Assembly: GCF_014138045.1 (NCBI RefSeq)
Contig: NZ_JACGXA010000001.1
Location: 1,051,501-1,115,500, forward strand
Source: Nocardioides ginsengisegetis
Lineage (GTDB): Bacteria; Actinomycetota; Actinomycetes; Propionibacteriales; Nocardioidaceae
DNA: 64,000 nt
Reading direction: 5' to 3'
Shown in pieces: positions 49,339-57,328 of the stretch (positions are counted from its first letter, which is position 1; each line of letters opens with the position of its first letter). A program made the translations under genes and the position numbers. The notes below the pieces were generated by a model. It ran no database searches. It saw only the letters and a program-made list of their open reading frames with translations, and had not been told where the DNA came from.

Positions 49339-49683
49339 ATGAACGACAACCCGATCAACGAGCCGACGGACGAGGACGTGGAAGGTCACCGCAGGGCCGG
49401 CGGCCACACGTTCGCCGAGGACGAGGACGTCGAGGGCCACCGCAGGGCCGGCGGCCACACGTTCACCGACGACGAAGACGACGTCGAGGGCCACCGCAGG
49501 ATGGGTGGACCCACGCTGACGGACGAGGACGACGTCGAGGGACACCGCAGGGCGGGCGGCCACACGCTCTCCGAGGAGGAGGACGTGGAGGGTCACCGCA
49601 GGGCGGGCGGTCACACGCTGACCGACGACGACGACGTCGAGGGTCACGTCCAGCCCCGCCGCGACATCGACATCGAGCGCTGA
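49339..49683 (+). CDS. Tandem-repeat VEGHRRAGGHT protein
   Basis: 114 residues made almost wholly of repeats. After MNDNPINEPT come five units of 17-18 residues at 11-27, 28-45, 46-62, 63-80 and 81-98. The consensus is DEDVEGHRRAGGHTxxx; one unit reads HRRMGGPT. A partial sixth (DVEGHVQ) and an acidic/basic tail follow. Each unit alternates an acidic block with a His/Arg/Gly block. No Cys, no hydrophobic segment, predicted disordered. AGAGGAG precedes the ATG. It lies downstream of the GAF-S8 pair. Possible roles are protease substrate, metal or nucleic-acid binder, or multi-core peptide precursor; none is shown. Confidence 0.8.
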   Translation: MNDNPINEPTDEDVEGHRRAGGHTFAEDEDVEGHRRAGGHTFTDDEDDVEGHRRMGGPTLTDEDDVEGHRRAGGHTLSEEEDVEGHRRAGGHTLTDDDDVEGHVQPRRDIDIER

Positions 49684-49727
49684 GCGCCGGGGTCGAGCCC
49701 TCGGGCCGCGTGGCCCGCTCGTCAGAT

Positions 49728-49756
49728 CGGCCCGGACCTCCAGGGGTTCCGGGCCG
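49728..49756. terminator. Hairpin between convergent repeat-protein and MBL genes
   Basis: CGGCCCGGA and TCCGGGCCG form a 9-bp stem around an 11-base loop. It lies 45 bases after one stop and 16 before the other. No T-run. Confidence 0.6.
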
Positions 49757-49771
49757 GTCGTGCGTGCGCTG

Positions 49772-50623
49772 TCAGATGAGGGGCAGACGCTTCTGGCTGC
49801 GGGGCAGCTGCTCGTAGCCACGGCGTACGGCGTGTCCGAGCACCTCGCGCAGGTAGGGCCAGTCGCCCACCTCCAGGGCCTGGTCGACCGGCACGCCCCG
49901 GGTCGCGAGGTCGCGGATCGTCTCCGCGACGATGCCGATCGCGTTGCGCTGCTCCTCGACGAAGTCGCGGGTGACCGGAGCCCCGTGACCGGGCACCACG
50001 ACCGTCGACGACGTGGTCAGCCCCAGCACGATGTCCAGCGCGAGCGGCCACTCCAGCGGGTAGCAGTCGCCGCCGAAGCCCGGCGCCGCCGACTCCTCCA
50101 CCAGGTCGCCCGCCAGCAGCACGTCGACGTCGGGCACGCGCACCACGAGGTCGCCGCCCGTGTGGCCGCGCCCCGGATGGACCAGCTCGACCGCGCGGTC
50201 GCCCAGGTCGAGGGAGACTGCTGAGGAGAACGTCGTGTCGGCCACGACGACCTCGGTCTCCAGCACCTCGTCGCGGTGCGGGTCGGACGGGTCGTCCCGG
50301 TAGAGGCCCTTGATCCGCTCGGCCGCCTCGAGGGTCCGCGCCGCCGCCGTCTCGTGGGCGTGGATCGGAATCTGGCCGTAGGCGCTGCGGAACATCCCGT
50401 TGCCGAAGGTGTGGTCGAAGTGCTCGTGGGTGTTGACCACGCCGACCACCTCGCCCGCGCCCAGCCGGCGTACGTCGTCCAGGACGCCGCGCGCCGCCAG
50501 CGCCGAGGCGTGCGTGTCGACCGCGAGCAGCCCGCGGTCACCGCCGACCAGTGTGACGTTCACGTCGAACCACTCGTAGCGCGCGACCCACACGCGCTCG
50601 GCCACCTCCGTGAACTCCGTCAT
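49772..50623 (-). CDS. MBL-fold metallo-hydrolase
   Basis: 283 residues. Zinc ligands are NTHEHFDHTFGN (HxHxDH), HPGRGHTGGDLVV, LLAGDLVEE and the C-terminal VVVPGHGAPV. The fold is shared by thiolesterases, lactonases and glyoxalase II-like enzymes, and the substrate cannot be inferred. ATG 50623 follows TAGGGT by 8 bases. That box shares its CTAG with the hrcA promoter on the other strand. Confidence 0.9.
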   Translation of the reverse strand: MTEFTEVAERVWVARYEWFDVNVTLVGGDRGLLAVDTHASALAARGVLDDVRRLGAGEVVGVVNTHEHFDHTFGNGMFRSAYGQIPIHAHETAAARTLEAAERIKGLYRDDPSDPHRDEVLETEVVVADTTFSSAVSLDLGDRAVELVHPGRGHTGGDLVVRVPDVDVLLAGDLVEESAAPGFGGDCYPLEWPLALDIVLGLTTSSTVVVPGHGAPVTRDFVEEQRNAIGIVAETIRDLATRGVPVDQALEVGDWPYLREVLGHAVRRGYEQLPRSQKRLPLI

Positions 50624-50643
50624 GGCCCGAGACCCTAGTACCC

Positions 50644-50670
50644 TTGGCACTCCGAACACGCGAGTGCCAA
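50644..50670 (+). promoter_or_regulatory. CIRCE operator of hrcA-dnaJ
   Basis: TTGGCACTC, a 9-base spacer and GAGTGCCAA: the CIRCE inverted repeat bound by HrcA. TAGTAC (50636-50641) just upstream fits as -10, so bound HrcA would cover the transcription start. The hrcA ATG is 28 bases further on. Confidence 0.93.
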
Positions 50671-50698
50671 GACTGACGACAGCGCCGAGGAGGTCACG

Positions 50699-51712
50699 AT
50701 GCAGGAAGAGCGCCGGCTCGCCGTGCTCCGCGCCATCGTCGAGGACTACGTCTCGACCGAGGAGCCGGTCGGGTCCAAGGCTCTCGTGGAGCGCCACGGG
50801 CTGGGCGTGTCACCGGCCACCGTGCGCAACGACATGGCCGCGCTGGAGGAGGAGGGGTTCATCACCCAGCCCCACACCAGCGCCGGCCGGGTGCCCACCG
50901 ACAAGGGCTACCGCCTCTTCGTGGACCGCCTCTCGACGGTCAAGCCGATGAGCGCTGCGGAGCGCAAGGCGATCTCGACCTTCCTCGACGGCGCCGTCGA
51001 CCTCGACGACGTCGTGCAGCGCTCCGTGCGGACGCTCTCGCAGCTGACGCGTCAGGTCGCCGTCGTGCAGTACCCCACGCTTTCCCGCTCCACGGTCCGC
51101 CACGTCGAGCTGGTCGCGCTCTCCCCGACCCGGCTGCTGGCGGTGCTGATCCTCTCCACCGGCCGGGTGGAGCAGCGCGTCGTGGAGCTCGATGCCCCGA
51201 TCACCGACGAGGACCTCGCCGACCTGCGCCTCGCGGTCAACCGGGCGGCGACGGGTGCCGTGATCGCCGACGCGGTGACGGCGCTGCGTGCCGTCGTACC
51301 CGTCGTCGACGGGGAGGCGACCCGCTCGGTCGTCGAGGTGCTCGTCGAGGTGCTCGTCGACCACCGCTCCGACGAGCGGATCGCGGTCGGCGGTGCCGCC
51401 AACCTCGCGCGCTACGGCGACAGCTTCGACTCCGCGGTCAGGCCGCTCCTCGAGGCGCTGGAGGAGCACGTGGTGCTGCTCAAGCTGCTCGGCGAGGCCT
51501 CCACCGGCGGCGCGGTCACCGTCCGGATCGGTCACGAGGGCCCCTACCAGGAGCTGTCGGCCACCAGCGTCGTCGCGACCGGCTACGGCCCGCGCGACGA
51601 GGCCGTGGCGACCCTCGGGATCGTCGGCCCGACCCGCATGGACTACCCCGGCACGATGGCGGCGGTCCGCGCGGTCGCCCGCTACGTCTCCCGCCTCCTC
51701 GACGAGGGCTGA
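50699..51712 (+). CDS. hrcA: Heat-inducible transcription repressor HrcA
   Basis: 337 residues. Binds CIRCE and represses heat-shock genes until GroEL becomes limiting. The N-terminal winged helix ([20 protein letters not shown] with [20 protein letters not shown]) is the family signature, and [17 protein letters not shown] lies near the C-terminus. GGAGG precedes the ATG. The CIRCE site immediately upstream gives autorepression of the hrcA-dnaJ-rsmE unit. Confidence 0.97.
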   Translation: MQEERRLAVLRAIVEDYVSTEEPVGSKALVERHGLGVSPATVRNDMAALEEEGFITQPHTSAGRVPTDKGYRLFVDRLSTVKPMSAAERKAISTFLDGAVDLDDVVQRSVRTLSQLTRQVAVVQYPTLSRSTVRHVELVALSPTRLLAVLILSTGRVEQRVVELDAPITDEDLADLRLAVNRAATGAVIADAVTALRAVVPVVDGEATRSVVEVLVEVLVDHRSDERIAVGGAANLARYGDSFDSAVRPLLEALEEHVVLLKLLGEASTGGAVTVRIGHEGPYQELSATSVVATGYGPRDEAVATLGIVGPTRMDYPGTMAAVRAVARYVSRLLDEG

Positions 51713-51759
51713 GGCCCTCTTCCCCGAACGCCCCCCACAGCAACGAGAAGGAACGTGTT

Positions 51760-52932
51760 TTGAGCCAGGACCTGTACGACCTCCTCGGTGTCGCCCGCGA
51801 CGCGGACGCCGACGCCATCAAGAAGGCCTACCGGCGTCTGGCCCGGCAGCTGCACCCGGACGTCAACCCGGACCCCGAGACGCAGGAGAAGTTCAAGGAG
51901 GTCTCGATGGCCTACGAGGTGCTCTCCGACCCCCAGAAGCGCGCGGCCTACGACCGCGGCGGCGACCCGTTCGGCGGGCAGGGCGGCGGCTTCGGGCAGG
52001 GCGCCGGCTTCTCCTTCACCGACATCATGGACGCGTTCTTCGGCGGCGGGGCGCCGGGCGCCGCGCAGGGCCGGGGCCCGCGTCCGCGCGTACGCCGTGG
52101 CCAGGACGCCCTGATCCGCCTCGAGGTCGACCTCGCCGAGGCCGCCTTCGGCACCGCCCGCGAGCTCAAGGTCGACACCGCCGTCCTGTGCACCACCTGC
52201 AACGGTGATGGCGCCGCTCCCGGCAGCCACCCGGTGCCGTGCGAGACCTGCCGCGGTGCGGGCGAGGTCGCCCACGTGCAGCGGTCCTTCCTCGGTGAGA
52301 TCCGCACGCTGCGCCCGTGCGCGGCGTGCCGCGGCTTCGGCTCGATCATCCCCGACCCGTGCCGGGAGTGCTCCGGTGACGGCCGGGTCCGCTCGCGCCG
52401 CACGTTGACCGTCAAGATCCCCGCCGGTGTCGACAACGGCACCCGCGTCCAGCTCACGGAGCAGGGCGAGGTCGGCCCCGGTGGCGGCCCCGCCGGCGAC
52501 CTCTACGTCGAGATCCACATCGCGCCACACGAGACCTTCACCCGCCACGGCAACGACCTGCACTGCACCGTGTCGGTGCCGATGTCGGCGGCCGCGCTGG
52601 GCACCACGCTGACCCTGCCGACGCTGGAGGCCGACGTCGAGAGCGGCGCCGACTCGGGCGTCGAGACGTCCTTCGAGCTCGAGCTCAAGCCCGGCACCCA
52701 GTCCGGCACCGAGCAGATCCTGCGCGGCCGGGGCGTGCCCGGGCTGCGCGGTGGTCGCGGCGACCTGGTCGTCAGCGTGATCGTCGAGACGCCGACCAAG
52801 CTGGACGCGCGCCAGGAGGAGCTGCTCCGCGAGCTCGCCGCCCTGCGCGGCGAGGAGTCGCCGACCGGGCAGGTCCGTCCCGGCAACAAGTCGTTCTTCG
52901 GCCGCCTCCGCGACTCGTTCAACCAGCACTGA
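51760..52932 (+). CDS. dnaJ: Chaperone DnaJ (DnaJ2-type)
   Basis: 390 residues. J domain with HPD in [10 protein letters not shown], a Gly/Phe region ([14 protein letters not shown]), four CxxCxGxG zinc repeats ([32 protein letters not shown]) and the C-terminal substrate domain. Stimulates DnaK. TTG start at 51760 with AAGGA upstream. Being next to hrcA it is the second, HrcA-controlled DnaJ of actinobacteria; the dnaK-linked copy is not in the window. Confidence 0.96.
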   Translation: MSQDLYDLLGVARDADADAIKKAYRRLARQLHPDVNPDPETQEKFKEVSMAYEVLSDPQKRAAYDRGGDPFGGQGGGFGQGAGFSFTDIMDAFFGGGAPGAAQGRGPRPRVRRGQDALIRLEVDLAEAAFGTARELKVDTAVLCTTCNGDGAAPGSHPVPCETCRGAGEVAHVQRSFLGEIRTLRPCAACRGFGSIIPDPCRECSGDGRVRSRRTLTVKIPAGVDNGTRVQLTEQGEVGPGGGPAGDLYVEIHIAPHETFTRHGNDLHCTVSVPMSAAALGTTLTLPTLEADVESGADSGVETSFELELKPGTQSGTEQILRGRGVPGLRGGRGDLVVSVIVETPTKLDARQEELLRELAALRGEESPTGQVRPGNKSFFGRLRDSFNQH

Positions 52933-53672
52933 TGTCGCTGCCGGTCCACCTGGTGCCGTCGCTCGCGGGCGTCGCCGCCGGGGCGTCGGTCGAGGTCACC
53001 GGCGACGAGGCGCACCACGCGGTCGCCGTACGCCGGCTGCGAGTGGGAGAGCAGGTCGTGCTGACCGACGGCCTGGGGGTCTCGGTCAAGGGCGCCGTCG
53101 CGTCGACGGGGAAGCGGGTCTTCTCGGTGGAGGTGGCGTCGGTGGACGTGTCCTCGCCACCCTCACCGTCGCTGGTCGTCGTCCAGGCGATCCCCAAGGG
53201 GGACCGCGGCGAGCTCGCCGTCGAGATGCTCACCGAGATCGGCGTGACCGAGATCGTCCCGTGGGCAGCGTCGCGCAGCGTCGCGGTCTGGAAGGGCGAG
53301 CGGGCGGTGAAGTCGCTGGCCCGCTGGCGCTCGACAGCCCGCGAGGCGGCCAAGCAGGCGCGCCGGTCGTGGTTCCCGGAGGTGTCCGAGATGGCCTCGA
53401 CCGCATCGGTCGCGTCACTGGTCGGGTCGGCCGATCTCGCCGTCGTGCTCCACGAGGAGGCGTCGGTGCCGCTCTCGTCGGTCACCGTGCCCGCCTCCGG
53501 GCGGATCGTGGTCGTTGTCGGGCCCGAGGGCGGCGTCAGCCCCGAGGAGATCTCGACGTTCGTCGCGGCCGGTGCCGCGTCGGTGCGGCTGGGCTCCGAG
53601 GTGCTGCGCACCTCGACCGCGGGCGTCGCGGCCGTCTCGGCCCTGCTGTCCCGCACCCCGCGCTGGTCCTGA
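52932..53672 (+). CDS. rsmE: 16S rRNA (uracil-1498-N3)-methyltransferase
   Basis: 246 residues, SPOUT methyltransferase. HHAVAVRRLRVGEQV in the N-terminal PUA-like part; the knot region VVVVGPEGGVSPEE and LGSEVLRTSTAGVAA binds SAM. The ATG overlaps the dnaJ TGA by one base, so translation is coupled. This hrcA-dnaJ-rsmE order is standard in actinobacteria. Confidence 0.96.
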   Translation: MSLPVHLVPSLAGVAAGASVEVTGDEAHHAVAVRRLRVGEQVVLTDGLGVSVKGAVASTGKRVFSVEVASVDVSSPPSPSLVVVQAIPKGDRGELAVEMLTEIGVTEIVPWAASRSVAVWKGERAVKSLARWRSTAREAAKQARRSWFPEVSEMASTASVASLVGSADLAVVLHEEASVPLSSVTVPASGRIVVVVGPEGGVSPEEISTFVAAGAASVRLGSEVLRTSTAGVAAVSALLSRTPRWS

Positions 53673-53679
53673 CCTCTCG

Positions 53680-54441
53680 CTAGTGCCGGGCCTCGATGAG
53701 GGTCCGCGTCGAGTGGGCGACGAACGGGCCGTTCTCGCGGAGCTCGTGCTCGAGCTCCTCGAGCCGTGCGCGGTAGCGGTCCACCGAGAAGTCGGGGACC
53801 CACCAGACGCACTTGCGGAGGAGGTAGACGACCGCGCCCACGTCGTGGATCTCCATCCGGCAGCTCGCCGTACGCAGGTCGACGACGTCCAGCCCGGCCT
53901 GCCGTGCCGCGTCGGCCTCGTCCTCGGGGACGCGGCCGAGGTCGGTCCGGGGGATTGGGCCGGTGAACCACTCGATCAGCTCGAACGCCGACGCCGGGCC
54001 GACGTGCTGGGCGAGGTAGGTCCCGCCGTCCTGCAGGACCCGGGCGATCTCGGTCCAGGGCGGCCGCACCGGGTGGCGGCTCGTGACGAGCTCGAACGTG
54101 GCGTCGGGGAAGGGCAGCCGCTCGCCGGGCTCGTGGTGGACGACCTCGACGCCCCGGGGGCCGAGGGTCGCCCGGGCGCGCTCGACGTTGGGAACCCAGC
54201 CCTCCGTCACCACCATCCGCGCCGGGAGACGGGGCGCCTCGGCCACGATCTCGCCACCACCGGTGTCGATGTCCAGGGCGGATCCGACGTTGGCCAGTCG
54301 CTCGGCGAGCAGCCGCGCGTAGCCCCATGGCGGCCGTTCCTCGGTCGCCCGGCCCGCGAGCCAGCCGAAGTCCCAGCCGGACACGTCGGCCGCCTCGGCC
54401 TCGTCGATCAGGTCGGTGAAGGAGCGCACGGCGAGCATCAT
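53680..54441 (-). CDS. Class I SAM-dependent methyltransferase
   Basis: 253 residues. Motif I-like SALDIDTGGGEIVAEAP, motif II region LPFPDATFELVTSRHPV, and the post-I EGWVPNVERARATLG. Similar to small-molecule or nucleobase methyltransferases with a C-terminal cap (CVWWVPDFSVDRYRARLEEL). Two ATGs at 54441/54438. It is convergent with rsmE, only 7 bases apart. The substrate is unknown. Confidence 0.88.
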   Translation of the reverse strand: MMLAVRSFTDLIDEAEAADVSGWDFGWLAGRATEERPPWGYARLLAERLANVGSALDIDTGGGEIVAEAPRLPARMVVTEGWVPNVERARATLGPRGVEVVHHEPGERLPFPDATFELVTSRHPVRPPWTEIARVLQDGGTYLAQHVGPASAFELIEWFTGPIPRTDLGRVPEDEADAARQAGLDVVDLRTASCRMEIHDVGAVVYLLRKCVWWVPDFSVDRYRARLEELEHELRENGPFVAHSTRTLIEARH

Positions 54442-54540
54442 GGCCCATCCCCACTTTGGGAGATGGCATTGACCGGTCGCGCGGCGTACGAAGTGGGGAG
54501 GGCGCCCCACCCACCTGCCTCCCCGGAATCGAGCACGCCG

Positions 54541-54988
54541 ATGATCACGAAGTACGCCGCTGCAGCGCTGCTGCTGGCCACGATCCCCGCCGTCTCGGGC
54601 GCGGCCCCGCCGTCGCACCACGCACCCGCCGCGGCCACGACCCACACCAAGCGTCTGCTGCTCCACGTGACGGCGACCAAGGACCTCGACCAGCTCCACT
54701 TCGCCGGGACCGAGCGGGTCCGGTCGCGGACCACCGGCGCGTTCGTCGGCTTCGACAGTTTCCGCGGTCACGTGCTGTCCGACCGCGTCGTCTTCGAGAC
54801 CGCCCTCGCCTGCAAGGGCGGTCTGCCTGCTGACGCGGGTCCACACGGTCGGCGCTGCTCCGCCGACCTATGCGGGCCGGGTCGTCGGCGGCACGGGCGC
54901 GTACGCCGGAGCGACCGGCACCGTGACCGGGAAGGCCGTGGGGAGCGATGACACGCGGTTGACCATCACGTACCAAGTCCCTGGGTGA
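54541..54988 (+). pseudogene. Frameshifted secreted allene-oxide-cyclase/dirigent-like protein
   Basis: The N-terminal signal MITKYAAAALLLATIPAV and LHFAGTERVRSRTTGAFVGF and LACKGGL are in one frame. After about 54833 the sequence continues one frame over as TRVHTVGAAPPTYAGRVV and GTGAYAGATGTVTG, ending TYQVPG. Removing one C in CTGCCTGCTG restores a protein of about 149 residues with the AYAGATGTVTG turn of AOC-barrel proteins. Real mutation or sequencing error; secreted, function unknown. Confidence 0.65.
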
Positions 54989-54992
54989 GGCC

Positions 54993-55026
54993 GCTCGCTG
55001 GTTGAGGAGCGAGCGTCTCGAAACCC
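54993..55026. repeat. Dispersed intergenic repeat, copy 2
   Basis: Reads GCTCGCTGGTTGAGGAGCGA then GCGTCTCGAAACCC. It is the reverse complement of the core at 27756-27796 without its internal 10-bp duplication. It lies between a broken gene and the DUF222/HNH gene. Confidence 0.7.
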
Positions 55027-55267
55027 GGCGAGCCACGGTGCGGTCTTGTGCGCCGACGTTGGGTGCGGGACCTCGCGCCTTCGGCGCGCAATTACAGAGA
55101 TATGGGGTCACCGCAGGGTTCGCACGAGGTGCCTCCGGACCCTGCTTGTGGCTTTCGGTCGCCTTGCTCGACCGCTGTGATCGAGGTTTTCAAAGCTTTA
55201 CTTCCAGAGGTTGTGGATCGGGCGCCTGACGCCCGGAACTGTCGGTGGTCGCTGCTGGAATGGACCC

Positions 55268-56566
55268 ATGCTGGTGGAGACCATGAACGGCGGGATCGGG
55301 ATCCAGGTCGACGACCTGGACGACGACTTCCTGCTCTACCTGGTCTCCGATGCGGAGGTCCAGGACCGCCAGGCCCAGCGCCGCAAGCTGCGGTACGCCG
55401 TGCAGTGGGCCCACCGTCACCCCGCCACCGACGAGTCCGGTGCCGCGACCTGGGCCGAGGCCGGCCGCGGCGGCGGTGGGCTGGACTGCGACGAGGCCAT
55501 CGCCGGCGACGGCGCACCCCTGGTCGCGGCGTTCGCCGCGGAGCCGTTCGCGGCCGCGATGGGGATCTCCACCGCCGCCGGGATCGCGCTGATCGCCGAC
55601 GGGCTCAACCTGCGCCACCGCCACCCGCGGATCTGGGCCACGGTCGAAGCCCTCGAGGTCCCCGTCTGGCGCGCCCGCCGGGTCGCGCAGCTGTGCGCCG
55701 CCCAGTCCGCCGCGGTCGCCGCCCACGTCGACGCCGCCCTCGCGGACCGGATGGGTGCCTGGGGTGTGACCACGATCGAGAACGCCATCGCCGCGGCGCT
55801 GGCCGACCTCGACCCCGAGACGGTCGCGGACGCCGAGGACGAGGCCAAGGCCGCGTGGGGCGTGCGGCTCACCCACGGCTCGCCCCGCCGACTCGGGGTC
55901 TGGGCCGGCACGTCGACGTTGGAGATCACCGGCGACACCGCCGACCTCACTGCCCTGCACGACCTGATCTGCGCCACCGCCCACCAGCTCCTCACCGACG
56001 GCTCGCAGGACGCCTTGGACATCCGCAAGGCCCGGGCGGCCGGCGTCATCGCCACACAGACCGGTGCTGGTGGCGCGACGCCGGTGACCCGGATGTACCT
56101 CCACATCGACGCCGACGACCTCGCCGACCCGACCGCGACCGGGTGGGCCGAACGCCTCGGCCCGGCCACCCTGACCAAGATCCGCGACTGGCTCGCCGGC
56201 ACCCGGGCCACGATCCTCCCCGTGCTGGACATGCGCCGCACCGACGCGGTGGACCGGCACGACCCACCGGCCTGGATGGCCGAACAGGTCCGGCTCCGCG
56301 ACCCCCACTGCGTCTTCCCCTGGTGCCAGAAGGACTCTCGGGGCTGCGACCTCGACCACATCGAGCCCTACATCCCCCTCGACGAGGGTGGCCCGCCGGG
56401 TCAGACGAACCCACGGAATCTCGGTCCGTTGTGTCGGCGGCATCACCGCTGCAAGACCAGCCGACGATGGCACTACGCCAGGAATCCCGACGGCACCTAC
56501 ACCTGGACCGGACCCCACGGCCGGACCTACCTCGTGACGCCCCTCGGCACGACCGCGCTCAGCTGA
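55268..56566 (+). CDS. DUF222/HNH endonuclease domain protein (13E12-repeat-like)
   Basis: 432 residues. The N-terminal DUF222 region is helical (LRYAVQWAHRHPATDE, IWATVEALEVPVWRARRVAQ). The C-terminal HNH motif is CVFPWCQKDSRGCDLDHIEP ... NLGPLCRRHHRCK, with zinc cysteines and the HNH His pair. These proteins occur in many copies in actinobacterial genomes and behave like mobile or repeated genes; their activity is unproven. ATG 55268, or ATG 55283 with GGAG 3 bases upstream. About 240 bases before it hold no gene. Its stop overlaps the convergent membrane-protein gene within TCAGCTGA. Confidence 0.88.
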   Translation: MLVETMNGGIGIQVDDLDDDFLLYLVSDAEVQDRQAQRRKLRYAVQWAHRHPATDESGAATWAEAGRGGGGLDCDEAIAGDGAPLVAAFAAEPFAAAMGISTAAGIALIADGLNLRHRHPRIWATVEALEVPVWRARRVAQLCAAQSAAVAAHVDAALADRMGAWGVTTIENAIAAALADLDPETVADAEDEAKAAWGVRLTHGSPRRLGVWAGTSTLEITGDTADLTALHDLICATAHQLLTDGSQDALDIRKARAAGVIATQTGAGGATPVTRMYLHIDADDLADPTATGWAERLGPATLTKIRDWLAGTRATILPVLDMRRTDAVDRHDPPAWMAEQVRLRDPHCVFPWCQKDSRGCDLDHIEPYIPLDEGGPPGQTNPRNLGPLCRRHHRCKTSRRWHYARNPDGTYTWTGPHGRTYLVTPLGTTALS

Positions 56567-57173
56567 GGCTGCCCGCCAGCGCGACGACCAACACGCCCAC
56601 CGCCGGCAGGAAGCCGACGAGCAGGACCACGGCGAGGTCCTTGCGATGCGCCCATCCGAAGGCGCACACGGCGATCGCCACCAGGAGGCTGAGGACCTCC
56701 GTGCCGCCACCGATCGCGTTGCTCGCCCAGGTCAGGCCGACCGCGAGCGACAGGAGATGGCCGACCGGGTGAGGGCGGGGCCGGTCCCGCATGGTCAGGG
56801 CGAGAGCCGCGAGGACGAGGGCAACGCCGGCGTACCAGAGGTGGTGGCCGACCACCTCGTCCCACAAGTGGGCGGTCGGCCCCGGGTCCTCGTTGCCGAC
56901 CGAGTTGGCGGCGAGGTGGATGCCGTGGCCGGAGGTGTAGGCGACGACACCGGCCGCGAAGAGGACCCAGTGCCGCATCGGGGCCCGTGCTGCGTGCAGG
57001 GTCACGGCCCCTGGTGCGAGGACCAGCCACGGCACGGCGAGGTCGAGCCAGTCCGTCCAGCGAGTGGCGTCGAGAGTGGTGCCGAGGCCGTCAGGCACCA
57101 GGCCGAGGTGGTGGAGGACCGAGTAGGCCAGCGCCGTGGCGGCCAGCCACCTCGAGTACATGGGCGTCAGCAT
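56559..57173 (-). CDS. Multipass membrane protein of unknown function
   Basis: About 204 residues with six hydrophobic segments, e.g. LDLAVPWLVLAPGAVTLHA, WVLFAAGVVAYTSGHGIHLA, LWYAGVALVLAALALTM, LAVGLTWASNAIGGGTEVL and VVLLVGFLPAVGVLVVALAG. Several His lie at helix ends (SGHGIH, EVVGHHLWYAG), which could bind metal or heme. No family name recognised. ATG 57173 or ATG 57161; no clear Shine-Dalgarno. Confidence 0.7.
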   Translation of the reverse strand: MLTPMYSRWLAATALAYSVLHHLGLVPDGLGTTLDATRWTDWLDLAVPWLVLAPGAVTLHAARAPMRHWVLFAAGVVAYTSGHGIHLAANSVGNEDPGPTAHLWDEVVGHHLWYAGVALVLAALALTMRDRPRPHPVGHLLSLAVGLTWASNAIGGGTEVLSLLVAIAVCAFGWAHRKDLAVVLLVGFLPAVGVLVVALAGSLS

Positions 57174-57225
57174 GCACGCAGGACCGCCGGAGCCAGCGCT
57201 ACCGCGCCAGGAGCCTGCAGCCCGA

Positions 57226-57254
57226 CGAGGTGCCGGACCAGGTCCGGCACCTCG
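57226..57254. promoter_or_regulatory. 29-bp perfect palindrome
   Basis: CGAGGTGCCGGACC and its exact complement flank a single A. It lies between two minus-strand genes, 75 bases after the GerMN gene stop. It may act as a terminator hairpin or as an operator for the membrane-protein gene. Confidence 0.55.
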
Positions 57255-57328
57255 AGGTCGACCCGCTCCAGCAGGTGCTGGCGCTGGAGCAGGGTCCGGT
57301 TGAGCTGTCGCGGGGAGAGCCGCACGGG

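Noticed and set aside
49369..49660. Regular repeats resembling a CRISPR array
   Set aside because: Units are 51-54 bases, contiguous and in frame with a coding sequence. There are no spacers and no cas genes.
49339..49683. Multi-core graspetide (omega-ester peptide) precursor
   Set aside because: The Thr and Asp/Glu pattern is suggestive, but no ATP-grasp ligase gene is present in the window. Kept only as a distant possibility.
55268..56566. Complete mobile element around the DUF222/HNH gene
   Set aside because: No terminal inverted repeats, target duplication or transposase are visible. Only a short dispersed repeat lies upstream.
57177..57328. Protein-coding gene in the gap upstream of the membrane-protein gene
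   Set aside because: A plus-strand reading looks mildly protein-like but has no start context, and is interrupted by the palindrome. Treated as intergenic.
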